The notes: generated from the letters alone by a model not told the origin. A stretch of 64,000 nucleotides of DNA from Chelativorans xinjiangensis (GCF_009812055.1 NZ_WQNH01000011.1:157635-221634), one strand, 5' to 3'. Positions 18,447 through 29,520 are shown, counted from the stretch's first letter. Translations and numbers: made by a program.

Positions 18447-19748
18447 ATGACACCCAACGAACATGCCCGCTTGGCGGGCCAAGCATCGCAGATCCTGCGT
18501 GAGAACGACCGCGGCGCCTATACGGTGCCGACGAAGGGCCTCTACCCCTTCCAATGGAACTGGGACTCCTGCCTCACCGCGCTCGGCTTCGCCGCCTTCG
18601 ACGAGGACCGCGCCTGGCGTGAGATGGAGACCCTGTTCGCCCATCAATGGCCGGACGGCATGGTGCCGCATATCGTCTTCCATCAGGAGGACGAGGGCTA
18701 TTTCCCCGGCCCCGACGTCTGGCGGACGGGACGGCCCGTGCCGACCTCCGGCATCACCCAGCCGGCGGTGGCCGGCTTCACCGCGCGGCGCATCTACGAG
18801 CGGTCGAAGGACAAGGCGGCGAATGCGGCGCGCGTGCGCGCGCTGGTGGAGAAGATCGACCGCTGGCACGCGTTCCTGTGCTCGGCGCGCGACCCGAGAG
18901 GCGAGGGACTGGTGGCGATCATCCACCCCTGGGAATCGGGCCGCGACAACGCGATCGACTGGGACGAGCCGTTTCAGCGCGTGCCGGGCGAGGGCATCGC
19001 GCCCTACCGGCGGCGCGACGTCGACCATGCCGACCCCGCCCACCGGCCGACCAAGGAGCAATACGACCGCTACCTCTGGCTGCTCGAGCATTTCCGCCGC
19101 CATGACTGGAACAACGGGGTGCTGCACGACCTGTCGCCGTTCCGCGTTGTCGATCCGGGCTTCAATGCCATCCTCATCCGCTCCTGTACCGATCTTGCAG
19201 CGCTTGCGGATGAACTGGGGGCGGCGGACATCGCCCGCGCCAACCGCGCGCGCGCCGAGAAGGGGCTTGCGGCGCTGGAGAGACTGTGGAGCGAGAGGCA
19301 TGGCCAGTATCTGTGTCTCGACCGGACGACGGACGGCCTGATCGACAGCCCCTCCGTGGGCGGGCTGATCGCCGTTTTCGCCGCCATTCCGGAGGCCCGC
19401 GCCGGCGCTATCGGCGCGCGCATCATGGAGATCGCCAAGCGCTGCCGCTATGTCGTGCCGAGCCACGACCCCGCCGACTCGCGCTTCGACGCCAAGCGCT
19501 ACTGGCGGGGCCCGGCGTGGCTCATCGTCAACTACCTAGTCTCCGACGGCCTGGCGGCCGCCGGCATGGACGCGGTGGCGGAAACGATCCGCGCCTCCAG
19601 CCTGCAACTGATCGAGAAGGGCGGCTTCGCCGAATACTACGATCCGTTGACGGGCGAGCCCTGCGGCGGCGGTCAGTTCACCTGGACGGCGGCGATGGTT
19701 CTGGAGTTCCTGAGGGGCGGCGAGGCGCGGGCGTTGGCACCGGTGTAG
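18447..19748 (+). CDS. GH63-like glycoside hydrolase, resembling glucosylglycerate/mannosylglycerate hydrolase
   Basis: A 433-residue (alpha/alpha)6-barrel hydrolase without signal peptide, hence cytoplasmic. The order of motifs NWDSCLTALGF, GMVPHIVFHQEDEGYFPGP, TSGITQP, PWESGRDN, QYDRYLWLLEHF, KRYWRGPAWLIVNY and FAEYYDPLTGEPCGG matches GH63 glucosylglycerate hydrolases of mycobacteria. By that analogy D167 (in WESGRDN) is the general acid and E396 (in FAEYY) the base. Length matches the stand-alone family (about 445). As the last gene of the LacI-led importer it likely splits the imported glycoside; glucosyl- or mannosyl-glycerate is the leading but unproven substrate. Confidence 0.75.
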   Translation: MTPNEHARLAGQASQILRENDRGAYTVPTKGLYPFQWNWDSCLTALGFAAFDEDRAWREMETLFAHQWPDGMVPHIVFHQEDEGYFPGPDVWRTGRPVPTSGITQPAVAGFTARRIYERSKDKAANAARVRALVEKIDRWHAFLCSARDPRGEGLVAIIHPWESGRDNAIDWDEPFQRVPGEGIAPYRRRDVDHADPAHRPTKEQYDRYLWLLEHFRRHDWNNGVLHDLSPFRVVDPGFNAILIRSCTDLAALADELGAADIARANRARAEKGLAALERLWSERHGQYLCLDRTTDGLIDSPSVGGLIAVFAAIPEARAGAIGARIMEIAKRCRYVVPSHDPADSRFDAKRYWRGPAWLIVNYLVSDGLAAAGMDAVAETIRASSLQLIEKGGFAEYYDPLTGEPCGGGQFTWTAAMVLEFLRGGEARALAPV

Positions 19749-19761
19749 TTCCCGTTCGTGC

Positions 19762-19960
19762 GGAAACGGCGACACCCCTTCACGCCCCCCTCTGTCCTGC
19801 CGGACATCTCCTCCACGAGGGGGAGATTGGCCGGCCGCTTGCTCCGGCACGTGTTCTGCAACCTTGTCGATTGGCGAAACCATACGCAAAAGCCAATCTC
19901 CCCCGTGTGAGGGAGATGTCCGGCAGGACAGAGGGGCGCGCGAAGGGGCCCCGCCCCTTC
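19762..19960. repeat. Intergenic palindromic repeat A, copy 3
   Basis: A third copy with the CTGTCCTGCCGGACATCTCC left arm and GGAGATGTCCGGCAGGACAG right arm, around CTCCGGCACGTGTTCTGCAA. It sits between the convergent glycosidase (+) and gli (-) genes and could act as a bidirectional terminator. Confidence 0.85.
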
Positions 19961-19991
19961 CGTTGGGGCGTATAGAGGAGAGAAACGCGGG

Positions 19992-20843
19992 CTAGAACCC
20001 GAACAGCGCTGCCGGGCTCTCCACCAGCACCTTTCGGTGATGCTCCGCCGGCACCCAGCCGAGCACCGTGTCGAGCAGCGCGGCGTCGTCCGGATAGTCC
20101 TCCGTCCGCTTGACGAGGTTGTGCGGCCAGTTGGTGCCCCAGATGATGCGCTCGGGCGCGTAGGCCGCCATCTTTCGGGCGACGGCGGCGATGTCCTCGA
20201 AGTCCGGCGGGCCGGAGCGGGAGGATTCGTAGCAGCCGGCGAACTTGAACCAGCAATTGCCGCGGTCGACGAGGTGTTTCAGGGCGTCGATCTCGGGCGA
20301 CTGCGGTGTTGCGCCGGAGAAGAACTTGCCATGGTGATCGATGATGTAGCGGCTTTCGAGGCGTTCGAGCCTCGGCAGATGCTCGAGCAGGTGGGTGCCG
20401 TCGAACTGTACGGCAAGGCACCAGCCGAAGGCTTTGGCGCGCTTATCGACGGCTTCCAGCGCCTTAAGCCCGACCGCGCCGCCCGGCAGGTCCATGATGC
20501 GCGCCCCGCGTACGCCGGCCGCATGCAGCGCTTCCATCTCGGCGTCCGACGTCTCGCCGGTGATGACGGCGACGCCGCGCGATACCGGGCCCATCTCCTT
20601 GAGGCAGGCGACGAGGCATGCATTGTCCGCCTGGTGCGCGTTGCCCTGGGTGATGACGACGCGCTCGATACCGAGCCATTCCATCACCTTGCGGTAGTCG
20701 TCGGGGCCTGGAAGGCCCTCGGGCAGGTCCGGCCCGCCGGGCAGCGCAGGGAAACCCGGCAGGTACATGTGCATCTGCGTGTCGGTGGCGCCCGCCGGCA
20801 TCGGCGTCCTGGGCTTTTCGCCCGAATATTTGCGTTCGATCAC
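19992..20843 (-). CDS. gli: D-galactarolactone isomerase-like amidohydrolase
   Basis: A 283-residue amidohydrolase-superfamily protein starting with GTG at 20843, directly behind the gci stop. TDTQMHMYLPG replaces the usual HxH metal motif with QMHMY. Other landmarks are IDHHGKFF, FKFAGCYESS and the end-strand IIWGTNWPHN, as in COG3618 lactone isomerases and hydrolases. In Agrobacterium the gli product converts D-galactaro-1,5-lactone to the 1,4-lactone next to gci, kdgD and udh. The gli-gci-kdgD order here is the same, so the assignment relies on both family and neighbourhood. Confidence 0.82.
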   Translation of the reverse strand: MIERKYSGEKPRTPMPAGATDTQMHMYLPGFPALPGGPDLPEGLPGPDDYRKVMEWLGIERVVITQGNAHQADNACLVACLKEMGPVSRGVAVITGETSDAEMEALHAAGVRGARIMDLPGGAVGLKALEAVDKRAKAFGWCLAVQFDGTHLLEHLPRLERLESRYIIDHHGKFFSGATPQSPEIDALKHLVDRGNCWFKFAGCYESSRSGPPDFEDIAAVARKMAAYAPERIIWGTNWPHNLVKRTEDYPDDAALLDTVLGWVPAEHHRKVLVESPAALFGF

Positions 20844-20844
20844 C

Positions 20845-22898
<2,054 letters not shown>

Positions 22899-22935
22899 CT
22901 ATGCTTGGAGGCTACGGCAACGATCATAAGAGTTA

Positions 22936-22961
22936 TCATACATGTGTCAATGTATGTATGA
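22936..22961. promoter_or_regulatory. Candidate GntR operator upstream of kdgD
   Basis: Perfect inverted repeat TCATACAT-N10-ATGTATGA, 53 to 78 bases upstream of the kdgD start. It shares TCATA/TATGA half-sites with the site at 24009-24024 on the other side of the GntR gene, suggesting one regulator for both uronate operons. Confidence 0.5.
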
Positions 22962-23020
22962 CATGTTGTTGTGGGCAAGAAGGGGGTGCCGGCCCTCTCT
23001 CATCCTCACACACGCGCGCG

Positions 23021-23129
23021 CGTCATCCCGGAAGTCGGAGCGAAGCGGAGGCTGTCCGGGACCCATTCCGGAAGGTGGACGAGTCACGGAATGGGTCCCG
23101 GACAAGCCTTCGGCTTTCCGGGATGACGC
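23021..23129. repeat. Repeat B, copy 3
   Basis: Inverted repeat with ends GTCATCCCGGAAGTCGGAG and CTTTCCGGGATGAC and inner GGGACCCATTCCGG/CGGAATGGGTCCCGG stem, located just past the GntR gene stop. Confidence 0.85.
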
Positions 23130-23140
23130 CCGGGGGGACA

Positions 23141-23887
23141 TCACACCTGCGGCCGGAGCCGCGACCGGTAACGCTGCTGGCTGCCGATCAGGTGGACGCG
23201 CACGGCCTGGCGTGCCGCCTCCTCGTCGCGCAGGGAGATCGCCTCGGCGATGCGCCTGTGCTCCTCCTGGATCTTCAGGAGATAATCCTTCGGCGTCGCG
23301 GCGTCGGCGTCCGGCTGCAACATGGCGCGGGGGATGGCGCTGATGCCCAGCAGTTCCAGAAACTCCCGGAAGCGCGGATTGTTGGTGGCGTCGGCAATTG
23401 CCAAGTGGAAGGCCATGTCGGCATCGCGCGTCGGCTTGCCCTCGGCGATCAGCGCATCGATGTCGTCGTAGCGCTCCATGATCGCCTCTTCCTGTGCCGG
23501 CGAGCGGCGGGCGGCGGCAAGGGCGGCCGCCTCCATCTCCACTGCCGCCCGCAGCTCCAGGATTTCGATGATGGATGAAATCCGCGCCATGTCCGGCTGT
23601 GGGAAGGGCGAGCCGCCGGCCGGCCGGTTGTTGCGTACGAACACGCCCGCGCCCTGCCGCGCCTCGACAAGGCTGTCGTAGCGCAGCGAGGCGATGGCCT
23701 CGCGCACGACGGTGCGGCTCACCTCGTAGTGCCGTGTCAGTTCGGCCTCGCTCGGCAGCTTTTCGCCGACGCTCAGCTCACCCTCGACGATGCGCCGCCT
23801 GAGATCGTCGCCGACCATGCCGACGAGGTTGATGCGGCCCTCGCGCCGTTCCGTTCCGCGTGGATTCCTGGAAGCGCCACCCGCCAT
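23141..23887 (-). CDS. GntR/FadR-family regulator of uronate utilisation
   Basis: A 248-residue FadR-subfamily regulator. The winged HTH at about residues 25-90 includes GEKLPSEAELTRHYEVSRTV and the wing VEARQGAGVFV; the C-terminal FCD all-helical effector domain includes DADMAFHLAIADATNN and EEHRRIAEAI, with histidines suited to metal and sugar-acid binding. It stands between the divergent kdgD operon and TRAP-udh-kdu operon, and related TCATA/TATGA inverted repeats lie before both. A uronate or hexarate inducer is inferred. The start has GAAGGAG upstream. Confidence 0.87.
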   Translation of the reverse strand: MAGGASRNPRGTERREGRINLVGMVGDDLRRRIVEGELSVGEKLPSEAELTRHYEVSRTVVREAIASLRYDSLVEARQGAGVFVRNNRPAGGSPFPQPDMARISSIIEILELRAAVEMEAAALAAARRSPAQEEAIMERYDDIDALIAEGKPTRDADMAFHLAIADATNNPRFREFLELLGISAIPRAMLQPDADAATPKDYLLKIQEEHRRIAEAISLRDEEAARQAVRVHLIGSQQRYRSRLRPQV

Positions 23888-24008
23888 CTCGAACTCCTTC
23901 CATGCCGGCGCATGATTGTGCCGGTGGCCCCTTCCGTGTCAATGCGCGCTGCGTGCTTCGCTCTTGTTGACGCGGCTGCCAAAGACATATTATAAAAATC
24001 CAGGGATA

Positions 24009-24024
24009 TATGACAACTATCATA
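24009..24024. promoter_or_regulatory. Candidate GntR operator upstream of the TRAP operon
   Basis: TATGA-N6-TCATA inverted repeat ending 15 bases before the TRAP binding-protein start, overlapping the likely promoter-proximal region. Same half-sites as at 22936-22961. Confidence 0.5.
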
Positions 24025-24039
24025 ACAGGGAGGAATAAA

Positions 24040-25026
24040 ATGAATGCGATAACGACGATCCGCGCCGCGACCATAGCCGGCGCTGTTCTTATTGCGGGTG
24101 CCGGATCCGCGGCCGCTGTAGACTGGCGCGGCTGGAATATCCATCCGGAAGGCTATCCCAACACCGTCGCGATGAAGCAGTTCGCCGACGAGGTGACCGA
24201 GAAAACGGAAGGGCGGATAAACGCGACCGTCTATGACAGTGCGGTGCTGGGCGACCAGCCCGATGCGATCGAGCAGACGCGCAACGGTGCGCTCGATTTC
24301 GGCAATTTCAACATGGGTCCGATGGGGCCGATCATCCCCGTCACCAACGTCGTCTCGCTGCCCTTCCTGTTCAAGGACGTTCAGCACATGTACCGCGTGA
24401 TGGACGGCGAGATCGGAGCCCAGTTTTCCAAGGGTATGGAGGAGTACGGCCTGGTGTCGCTCGCCTGGTACGATTCAGGCTCGCGCAGCTTCTACAACGC
24501 CAAGCATCCCATCGCGAAGCCCGAGGACGTGAAGGGGCTCAAGATCCGGGTGATGAACAACGACCTCTATGTGGGAATGGTCGGCGAGCTTGACGGCAAC
24601 GCCACGCCCATGGCCTTCGGCGAAGTCTACCAGTCGCTGAAGACAGGGGTGATCGACGGGGCGGAGAACAATTATGCGTCCTTCGATTCGACCGGCCACT
24701 ACGAAGTGGCGCGCTATTACTCGATCACCGATCATCTGATCATTCCTGAATGCGTCTGCGTCGCCAAGTCGAGCTGGGACGAGCTGTCGCCGGAGGATCA
24801 GGAGATCGTCCGTCAGGCGGCCATCAGATCCGCCGAGACGCAGCGCAAGCTGTTCACCGAGCAGGTCATGGCTAGCCGGAAGAAGGTCGAGGAAGCCGGC
24901 GTGACCATCAACGAGGTCGCGGACAAGGCGGCTTTCCAGAAGGCGATGGAGCCGATCTACGCCACGTTCATCGAGGAGAATCCTGACCTTGAGCCGATGA
25001 TCAAAGCGATCAAGGAAACCGAATAG
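24040..25026 (+). CDS. TRAP transporter substrate-binding protein (DctP family), probable uronate binder
   Basis: A 328-residue DctP-type binding protein. A signal peptide of about 26 residues ends before VDWRGWNIHPEG. Family landmarks are ADEVTEKTEGRI, the QTRNGALDFGNFN loop, KGLKIRVMNN with the arginine that grips the ligand carboxylate, and FGEVYQSLKTGVIDGAENN. The start at 24040 follows AGGGAGGAAT. Carboxylate-recognising TRAP systems suit galacturonate and glucuronate, and the operon continues with TRAP membrane subunits and uronate dehydrogenase. Confidence 0.88.
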   Translation: MNAITTIRAATIAGAVLIAGAGSAAAVDWRGWNIHPEGYPNTVAMKQFADEVTEKTEGRINATVYDSAVLGDQPDAIEQTRNGALDFGNFNMGPMGPIIPVTNVVSLPFLFKDVQHMYRVMDGEIGAQFSKGMEEYGLVSLAWYDSGSRSFYNAKHPIAKPEDVKGLKIRVMNNDLYVGMVGELDGNATPMAFGEVYQSLKTGVIDGAENNYASFDSTGHYEVARYYSITDHLIIPECVCVAKSSWDELSPEDQEIVRQAAIRSAETQRKLFTEQVMASRKKVEEAGVTINEVADKAAFQKAMEPIYATFIEENPDLEPMIKAIKETE

Positions 25027-25038
25027 GTTGAGAAACGC

Positions 25039-25061
25039 CGTCGGCGCCGCAGGCGCCGACG
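25039..25061 (+). terminator. Strong hairpin after the TRAP binding-protein gene
   Basis: Perfect 10-bp stem CGTCGGCGCC/GGCGCCGACG with a GCA loop, 13 bases past the stop. There is no T-run, so it is probably an mRNA stabiliser or attenuator that lowers expression of the membrane subunits. Confidence 0.65.
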
Positions 25062-25085
25062 TTCGGCGGCCAACGGAGACAGGCG

Positions 25086-25607
25086 ATGCAGGATGATCAG
25101 GGGCAGCCCGGCCATGCGGCGGGCGAGGGGGGTACGGTCGAGCGATTTCTGGACGCGGCTTCCGAATTCTGCCTCCGCGTGGCCGGCGTGCTTCTGGTCA
25201 TTCTCATCGTGATCTTCGGCTGGCTGGTCTACGGCCGCTACATCCTCAACAATACACCCACCTGGGTCGAGCAGGCCGCGCTTCTGATCGTCGCCTACGT
25301 GACCTTTCTCGGGGCGGCGGTCGGCATCCGCCGCAACACGCATCTCAGCATCGACTTCGTGCGTGAAGCGATGCCGCGGCTGCCGCGCAGGGTGCTGGAG
25401 GTGATCTCCGATGTGGCGCTCATCGTCTTCGGCGCCTTCATGGCGTGGCAGGGATGGCATCTCGTCGCCACCAACCTCAATCGAAAGATACCGCTTCTGG
25501 GCCTCTCGGAAAGCTGGCGCGCCGCGCCGCTCGTCATCTGCGGCGTTCTGATGGTTCTCTTCGTTTCCACCGGCCTCTATCGCCGCCTTCGCGCATTGGG
25601 CCGCTAG
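25086..25607 (+). CDS. TRAP transporter small permease (DctQ family)
   Basis: A 173-residue membrane protein with four predicted helices: VAGVLLVILIVIFGWLVYGR, AALLIVAYVTFLGAAVGI, ISDVALIVFGAFMAW and a last helix near LVICGVLMVLFVSTGLY. The conserved RRNTHLSIDF segment is typical of DctQ. A glycine-rich N-terminal tail of about 25 residues precedes the first helix. It works with the large permease at 25625 and the binding protein at 24040 in Na+-dependent uptake. Confidence 0.88.
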   Translation: MQDDQGQPGHAAGEGGTVERFLDAASEFCLRVAGVLLVILIVIFGWLVYGRYILNNTPTWVEQAALLIVAYVTFLGAAVGIRRNTHLSIDFVREAMPRLPRRVLEVISDVALIVFGAFMAWQGWHLVATNLNRKIPLLGLSESWRAAPLVICGVLMVLFVSTGLYRRLRALGR

Positions 25608-25624
25608 CAAAAGGTCTGCCCCCT

Positions 25625-26902
25625 ATGGGTTTGGCATTACTCTTCGGCCTCTTCTTCGGCCTGATGGTTGCAGGCGTGCCGGTGGCCTTCGCGCTCGGCA
25701 TCGCCACCGTCGCCGGCTTCCTCTATGAGGGCCTGCCGCTTTTCGTGGCGTTCCAGCGCATCCTTTCCGGCATCTCGGTCTTCTCGCTCCTGGCGATCCC
25801 CTTCTTCATCTTCGCCGGCGAATTGATGATGCAGGGCGGTATTGCCGCCAGGCTCGTGCGTCTCGCGGCGGCGGCCGTGGGCGCGCTGCGCGGCGGGTTG
25901 GGCGTCGTCAACGTCGCCTCCTCGATGCTCTTCGGGGGCATTTCCGGCTCAGCCGTGGCCGATACCTCGGCACTTGGCTCCATCCTGATTCCGGTTATGA
26001 AGGAAAAGGGCTATGATGCTGATTACAATGTGAATGTGACGGTCACGTCCTCCATTGCCGGTATCGTCATTCCGCCCAGCCACAACATGATCCTGTTTGC
26101 CGTCGCTGCAGGCGGCGTCTCGGTTTCCAGGCTCTTCATCGCCGGTATCGTGCCGGGCATCCTGATGTGCCTGTGCCTTGGCATCGCCGCCTATCTGGTG
26201 GCCGTGAAGCGCGGCTATGGCGGCGAGGCTTTCCCGGGCTGGGCGGTGTTGGCGTCGAGCTTCGTCGTCGCCCTTCCCGGCCTCTTCACCGCCGTCATCA
26301 TCGTCGGCGGCGTGCTCTCCGGCATCATGACGGTGACGGAGTCGGGCGCCCTCGGTGCAATCTACGCGATTGCCGTGACGACGCTGGTCTACCGCGAACT
26401 GACGTGGAAAAACTTCAAGGTGGCGGTGCTACGGTCCGTCATCACCACGTCGCTGGTGATGATCCTGGTCGGCTGCGCCTCAGGCTTCGCCTATCTCCTG
26501 GCACTCTATCGGGTACCGGAGCTGCTTGCCGGCGCGGTTACCATCGTCTCCGACGACCCGCTCGTCATCCTGCTCATGCTCAACCTCATCCTTTTGGCGC
26601 TGGGCATGATCATGGACATGGCGGCGCTGATCCTCATCTGCACGCCGATCTTCCTGCCGGTTGCCGTCTCCATCGGCGTCGACCCAATACAGTTCGGCAT
26701 CATCCTGCTGATGAACCTTGGCCTCGGGCTGTGCACGCCGCCGGTCGGGGCGTGCCTGTTCGTCGGCTGCGCCGTTGGCGGGGTGAAGATACAGGACGCG
26801 GTGAAGACGATCTGGCCGTTCTATCTGGCCATCCTCGTCGCGCTGCTCTTGACGACGTATATTCCGGCCATATCGATGACACTGCCCAATCTGTTCCAAT
26901 AG
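25625..26902 (+). CDS. TRAP transporter large permease (DctM family)
   Basis: A 425-residue protein with about eleven to twelve helices. The start at 25625 (MGLALLFGLFFGLMVAGVP) fits the family; in-frame upstream codons overlap dctQ and are not homologous. Diagnostic segments are LLAIPFFIFAGELM, SSMLFGGISGSAVADTSALG, the IVIPPSHNMI reentrant loop and LGLCTPPVGACLFVGCAVG. It forms the ion-coupled channel part of the uptake system. Confidence 0.9.
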   Translation: MGLALLFGLFFGLMVAGVPVAFALGIATVAGFLYEGLPLFVAFQRILSGISVFSLLAIPFFIFAGELMMQGGIAARLVRLAAAAVGALRGGLGVVNVASSMLFGGISGSAVADTSALGSILIPVMKEKGYDADYNVNVTVTSSIAGIVIPPSHNMILFAVAAGGVSVSRLFIAGIVPGILMCLCLGIAAYLVAVKRGYGGEAFPGWAVLASSFVVALPGLFTAVIIVGGVLSGIMTVTESGALGAIYAIAVTTLVYRELTWKNFKVAVLRSVITTSLVMILVGCASGFAYLLALYRVPELLAGAVTIVSDDPLVILLMLNLILLALGMIMDMAALILICTPIFLPVAVSIGVDPIQFGIILLMNLGLGLCTPPVGACLFVGCAVGGVKIQDAVKTIWPFYLAILVALLLTTYIPAISMTLPNLFQ

Positions 26903-26928
26903 GCCAACCTGTTCCAATGAGAGTACCC

Positions 26929-27726
26929 ATGCTGAAACGACTTCTCATCACCGGTGCCGGCGGCGGGCTGGGCAAGATGGCCCGCCAAAGGCTTGCCCAT
27001 CTCGCCGAGACGCTGCGCGTCTCCGACATCGCCGATATCGGCCCCGCCGGGCCGAACGAGGAATGCGTACAATGCGACCTTGGCGACGCCCGCGCCGTGG
27101 AACGCCTGGTCGAGGGTTGCGACGGCGTCGTGCATCTGGGCGGCCAGTCGGTGGAGGACAAGTTCTCCGTCATCGCCAACGCCAACATCCACGGCGTCTT
27201 CCACCTCTATGAAGCCGCCCGCAAGCATGGCTGCAACCGTATCTTCTTTGCCAGCTCCAATCACGTGATCGGGCTCTACAGCCAGGACCAGCACCTCGAC
27301 CACACCGCACCGCCCAGGCCCGATACGCTTTACGGCGTCTCCAAGCACTTCGGCGAGGGGCTGGCGCAGATGTACCACCACCGCTTCGGCATCGAGACCG
27401 CCCTTGTGCGCATCGGCTCGTGCTTTCCGAAGCCCGTCGACCGCCGCATGCTGGCCACGTGGCTGAGCCCCGACGACTTCGTCTCGCTGGTCGAGCGCGT
27501 CTTCGCCGTGCCGCGGCTCGGCTGCCCGGTCATCTACGGCGTATCCCACAACGACGATTGCTGGTGGGACAACAGCCATGTCGGCTATCTCGGCTGGCGG
27601 CCGAAGGACAACTCGGCCGTCTACCGCGACGAGGTCTACGCCAAGGCTCCGCCGCCGGCCAAGGACGCGCCGGAGGCCTTTTATCAGGGCGGTCTCTTCG
27701 TGGTGGAGCCGATCCGCGAGGAGTAG
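26929..27726 (+). CDS. udh: Uronate dehydrogenase
   Basis: A 265-residue NAD-dependent short-chain dehydrogenase with Rossmann motif TGAGGGLG, catalytic S109/S110 region FASSNHVIG, and Y135-x-x-x-K139 in YGVSK. NEECVQCDL, ALVRIGSCFP and WWDNSHVGYLGW are close to the Agrobacterium enzyme, and the length is the same. It oxidises D-galacturonate or D-glucuronate at C1 to the aldarolactone, feeding Gli, Gci and KdgD. The ATG at 26929 has GAGAG upstream; an ATG at 26917 would add four residues. The gene sits in the TRAP operon. Confidence 0.92.
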   Translation: MLKRLLITGAGGGLGKMARQRLAHLAETLRVSDIADIGPAGPNEECVQCDLGDARAVERLVEGCDGVVHLGGQSVEDKFSVIANANIHGVFHLYEAARKHGCNRIFFASSNHVIGLYSQDQHLDHTAPPRPDTLYGVSKHFGEGLAQMYHHRFGIETALVRIGSCFPKPVDRRMLATWLSPDDFVSLVERVFAVPRLGCPVIYGVSHNDDCWWDNSHVGYLGWRPKDNSAVYRDEVYAKAPPPAKDAPEAFYQGGLFVVEPIREE

Positions 27727-27785
27727 CGGACCGCCGAAGTCCGTTTTCGGCCCCGATCGGAGGGCCAACTGCAGGAGGAGGAGTC

Positions 27786-28610
27786 ATGACGACGGAAACC
27801 CGCCGCCCGATCCACCCGGAATTCGCGAAGACCATGACGACGGAGGAACTGCGCCGGCATTTCCTCATCGAGGACCTGTTCCAGCCGGGCAAGGCGCGCC
27901 TCGTCTATTCCCACCACGACCGGATGATCATTGGCGGCGTCGAGCCGGTGGGCGGAGCGGTTACCATCGACCATGTTCCCGAGGCCGGCACCGAGAGCCT
28001 GCTCGACCGCCGCGAGATCGGCATCGCCTGCGTGCGCGGTTCAGGCGAAATCCGCGCCGGCAGCGACAGCTACGAGGTGGCGGACGGCGACATGCTCTAT
28101 GTGGGCATGGGCGCCGGGCCGCTTTCCTTTTCGGGCGATGGCGCGCGCTTCTATCTCGTCTCCGCGCCGGCGCACCGCACCTGCCCGACGCGGCTCATCA
28201 GGATCGACGATGCGGCGCAGGTGGCGCTCGGCAGTACCGAAAGCAGCAACGAGCGCGTCATCTACCAGTTCATCCACCCCGACGTTCTGGAGACCTGCCA
28301 GCTCGTCATGGGCATGACGCGGCTCGCGACCGGTTCCATCTGGAACACCATGCCGGCACATCTGCACGACCGCCGCTCGGAGGTCTATTTTTACCGCGAT
28401 CTGGCGGAGGATCATCGGGTCTTCCATCTGATGGGCGAGCCGCAGGAGACGCGGCATCTGGTGGTCGCCAACCACCAGGCGGTGATCTCGCCGAGCTGGT
28501 CGATCCATTCCGGCGCCGGCACTTCCTCCTACACCTTCATCTGGGCCATGGCCGGCGATAATATCGACTACAAGGACGTGGAGATGGTGGAGATCGGAGG
28601 CATGCGGTGA
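27786..28610 (+). CDS. kduI: 4-deoxy-L-threo-5-hexosulose-uronate ketol-isomerase
   Basis: A 274-residue cupin isomerase. The zinc-binding core is visible as THLATG-like MTRLATGSIWNTMPAHLHDRRSEVYFY (read in two parts: SIWNTMPAHLHDRRSE then VYFYRDL), and the C-terminus has PSWSIHSGAGTSSYTFIW. It interconverts 5-keto-4-deoxyuronate, released spontaneously from unsaturated uronates, and 2,5-diketo-3-deoxygluconate. An excellent ribosome site (AGGAGGAGGAG) precedes ATG 27786. It is coupled to kduD by a GTGA overlap and supplied by the GH105 enzyme at 35084. Confidence 0.93.
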   Translation: MTTETRRPIHPEFAKTMTTEELRRHFLIEDLFQPGKARLVYSHHDRMIIGGVEPVGGAVTIDHVPEAGTESLLDRREIGIACVRGSGEIRAGSDSYEVADGDMLYVGMGAGPLSFSGDGARFYLVSAPAHRTCPTRLIRIDDAAQVALGSTESSNERVIYQFIHPDVLETCQLVMGMTRLATGSIWNTMPAHLHDRRSEVYFYRDLAEDHRVFHLMGEPQETRHLVVANHQAVISPSWSIHSGAGTSSYTFIWAMAGDNIDYKDVEMVEIGGMR

Positions 28611-29356
28611 AGCCGTTCGACCTTTCGCGCCGCCGCGCCCTGGTGACGGGCGCCAATACGGGCATCGGCCAAGGGATCGCCGAGGCGCTGGCCCGGGCGG
28701 GCGCGCACGTCGTCTGCGCGGGCCGGTCCGCCATGGACGAAACCGTAGAGCGCATTCGTTCGCTCGGAGGCAGCGCCGAGGGGCTGGCGCTCGACCTGGC
28801 CGACCCGAAGGCCGCCGCAGGGAAAGTCGAGGAGGTGGCCGGGGAGGGGCTCGACATCCTCGTCAACAATGCCGGCATCATCCGCCGCGCCGACGCGGTG
28901 GACTTCCAGGAAGCCGACTGGGACGAGGTGATCGACGTCAACCTGAAGGCGGCGTTCCTTTTGTCCCAGGCCTTCGGGCGGGCCGCGCTCGCGCGGGGGG
29001 CTGGCGGGCGCATCATCAACATCGCCTCGGTGCTCTCCTTCCAGGGCGGCATACGCGTCGCCTCCTACACGGCCTCCAAGCACGGCATCGTTGGGCTGAC
29101 GCGGCTACTGGCCTGCGAATGGGCGGCCAAGGGCATCAACGTCAACGCCATCGCGCCGGGCTACATCGCCACCTCGAACACCAAGGCGCTGCGCGAGGAC
29201 GAGGCACGCTATCGGGCGATCCTGGAACGTATCCCGGCCGGCCGCTGGGGCGAGCCGTCGGACATCGGCGGCGCCGCGGTGTTTCTGGCGTCGGACGCGG
29301 CGGCGTATGTGCACGGGGCCGTGCTGCCGGTCGATGGAGGGTGGCTGGCGCGGTGA
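28607..29356 (+). CDS. kduD: 2-dehydro-3-deoxy-D-gluconate 5-dehydrogenase
   Basis: A 249-residue classical short-chain dehydrogenase starting with GTG at 28607 that overlaps the kduI stop. Motifs: TGANTGIGQGIAEAL cofactor loop, NNAG, catalytic serine in INIASVLSFQGG, YTASKHG, and the family ending YVHGAVLPVDGGWLAR. It reduces 2,5-diketo-3-deoxygluconate to 2-keto-3-deoxygluconate. The matching KDG kinase is not in this window; DgoK/DgoA handle the galactonate isomer. Confidence 0.92.
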   Translation: MKPFDLSRRRALVTGANTGIGQGIAEALARAGAHVVCAGRSAMDETVERIRSLGGSAEGLALDLADPKAAAGKVEEVAGEGLDILVNNAGIIRRADAVDFQEADWDEVIDVNLKAAFLLSQAFGRAALARGAGGRIINIASVLSFQGGIRVASYTASKHGIVGLTRLLACEWAAKGINVNAIAPGYIATSNTKALREDEARYRAILERIPAGRWGEPSDIGGAAVFLASDAAAYVHGAVLPVDGGWLAR

Positions 29357-29370
29357 TTAACTCAACGCAG

Positions 29371-29477
29371 CGTCATTCCGGAAGCCGGAGCGATAGCGGA
29401 GGCTGTCCGGAACCCATTCCGGAATGTCGATGTCACGGAATGGGTCCCGGACAAGCCTTCGGCTTTCCGGGATGACG
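29371..29477. repeat. Repeat B, copy 4
   Basis: Inverted repeat with ends GTCATTCCGGAAGCCGGAG and CTTTCCGGGATGAC and inner CCATTCCGGAAT/ACGGAATGGG stem, located between the convergent kduD (+) and AraC (-) genes. Confidence 0.85.
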
Positions 29478-29520
29478 TGCGGGCTAGGATCGCGCCAGAC
29501 AGCCGGGCGAGCGTTCGCTC

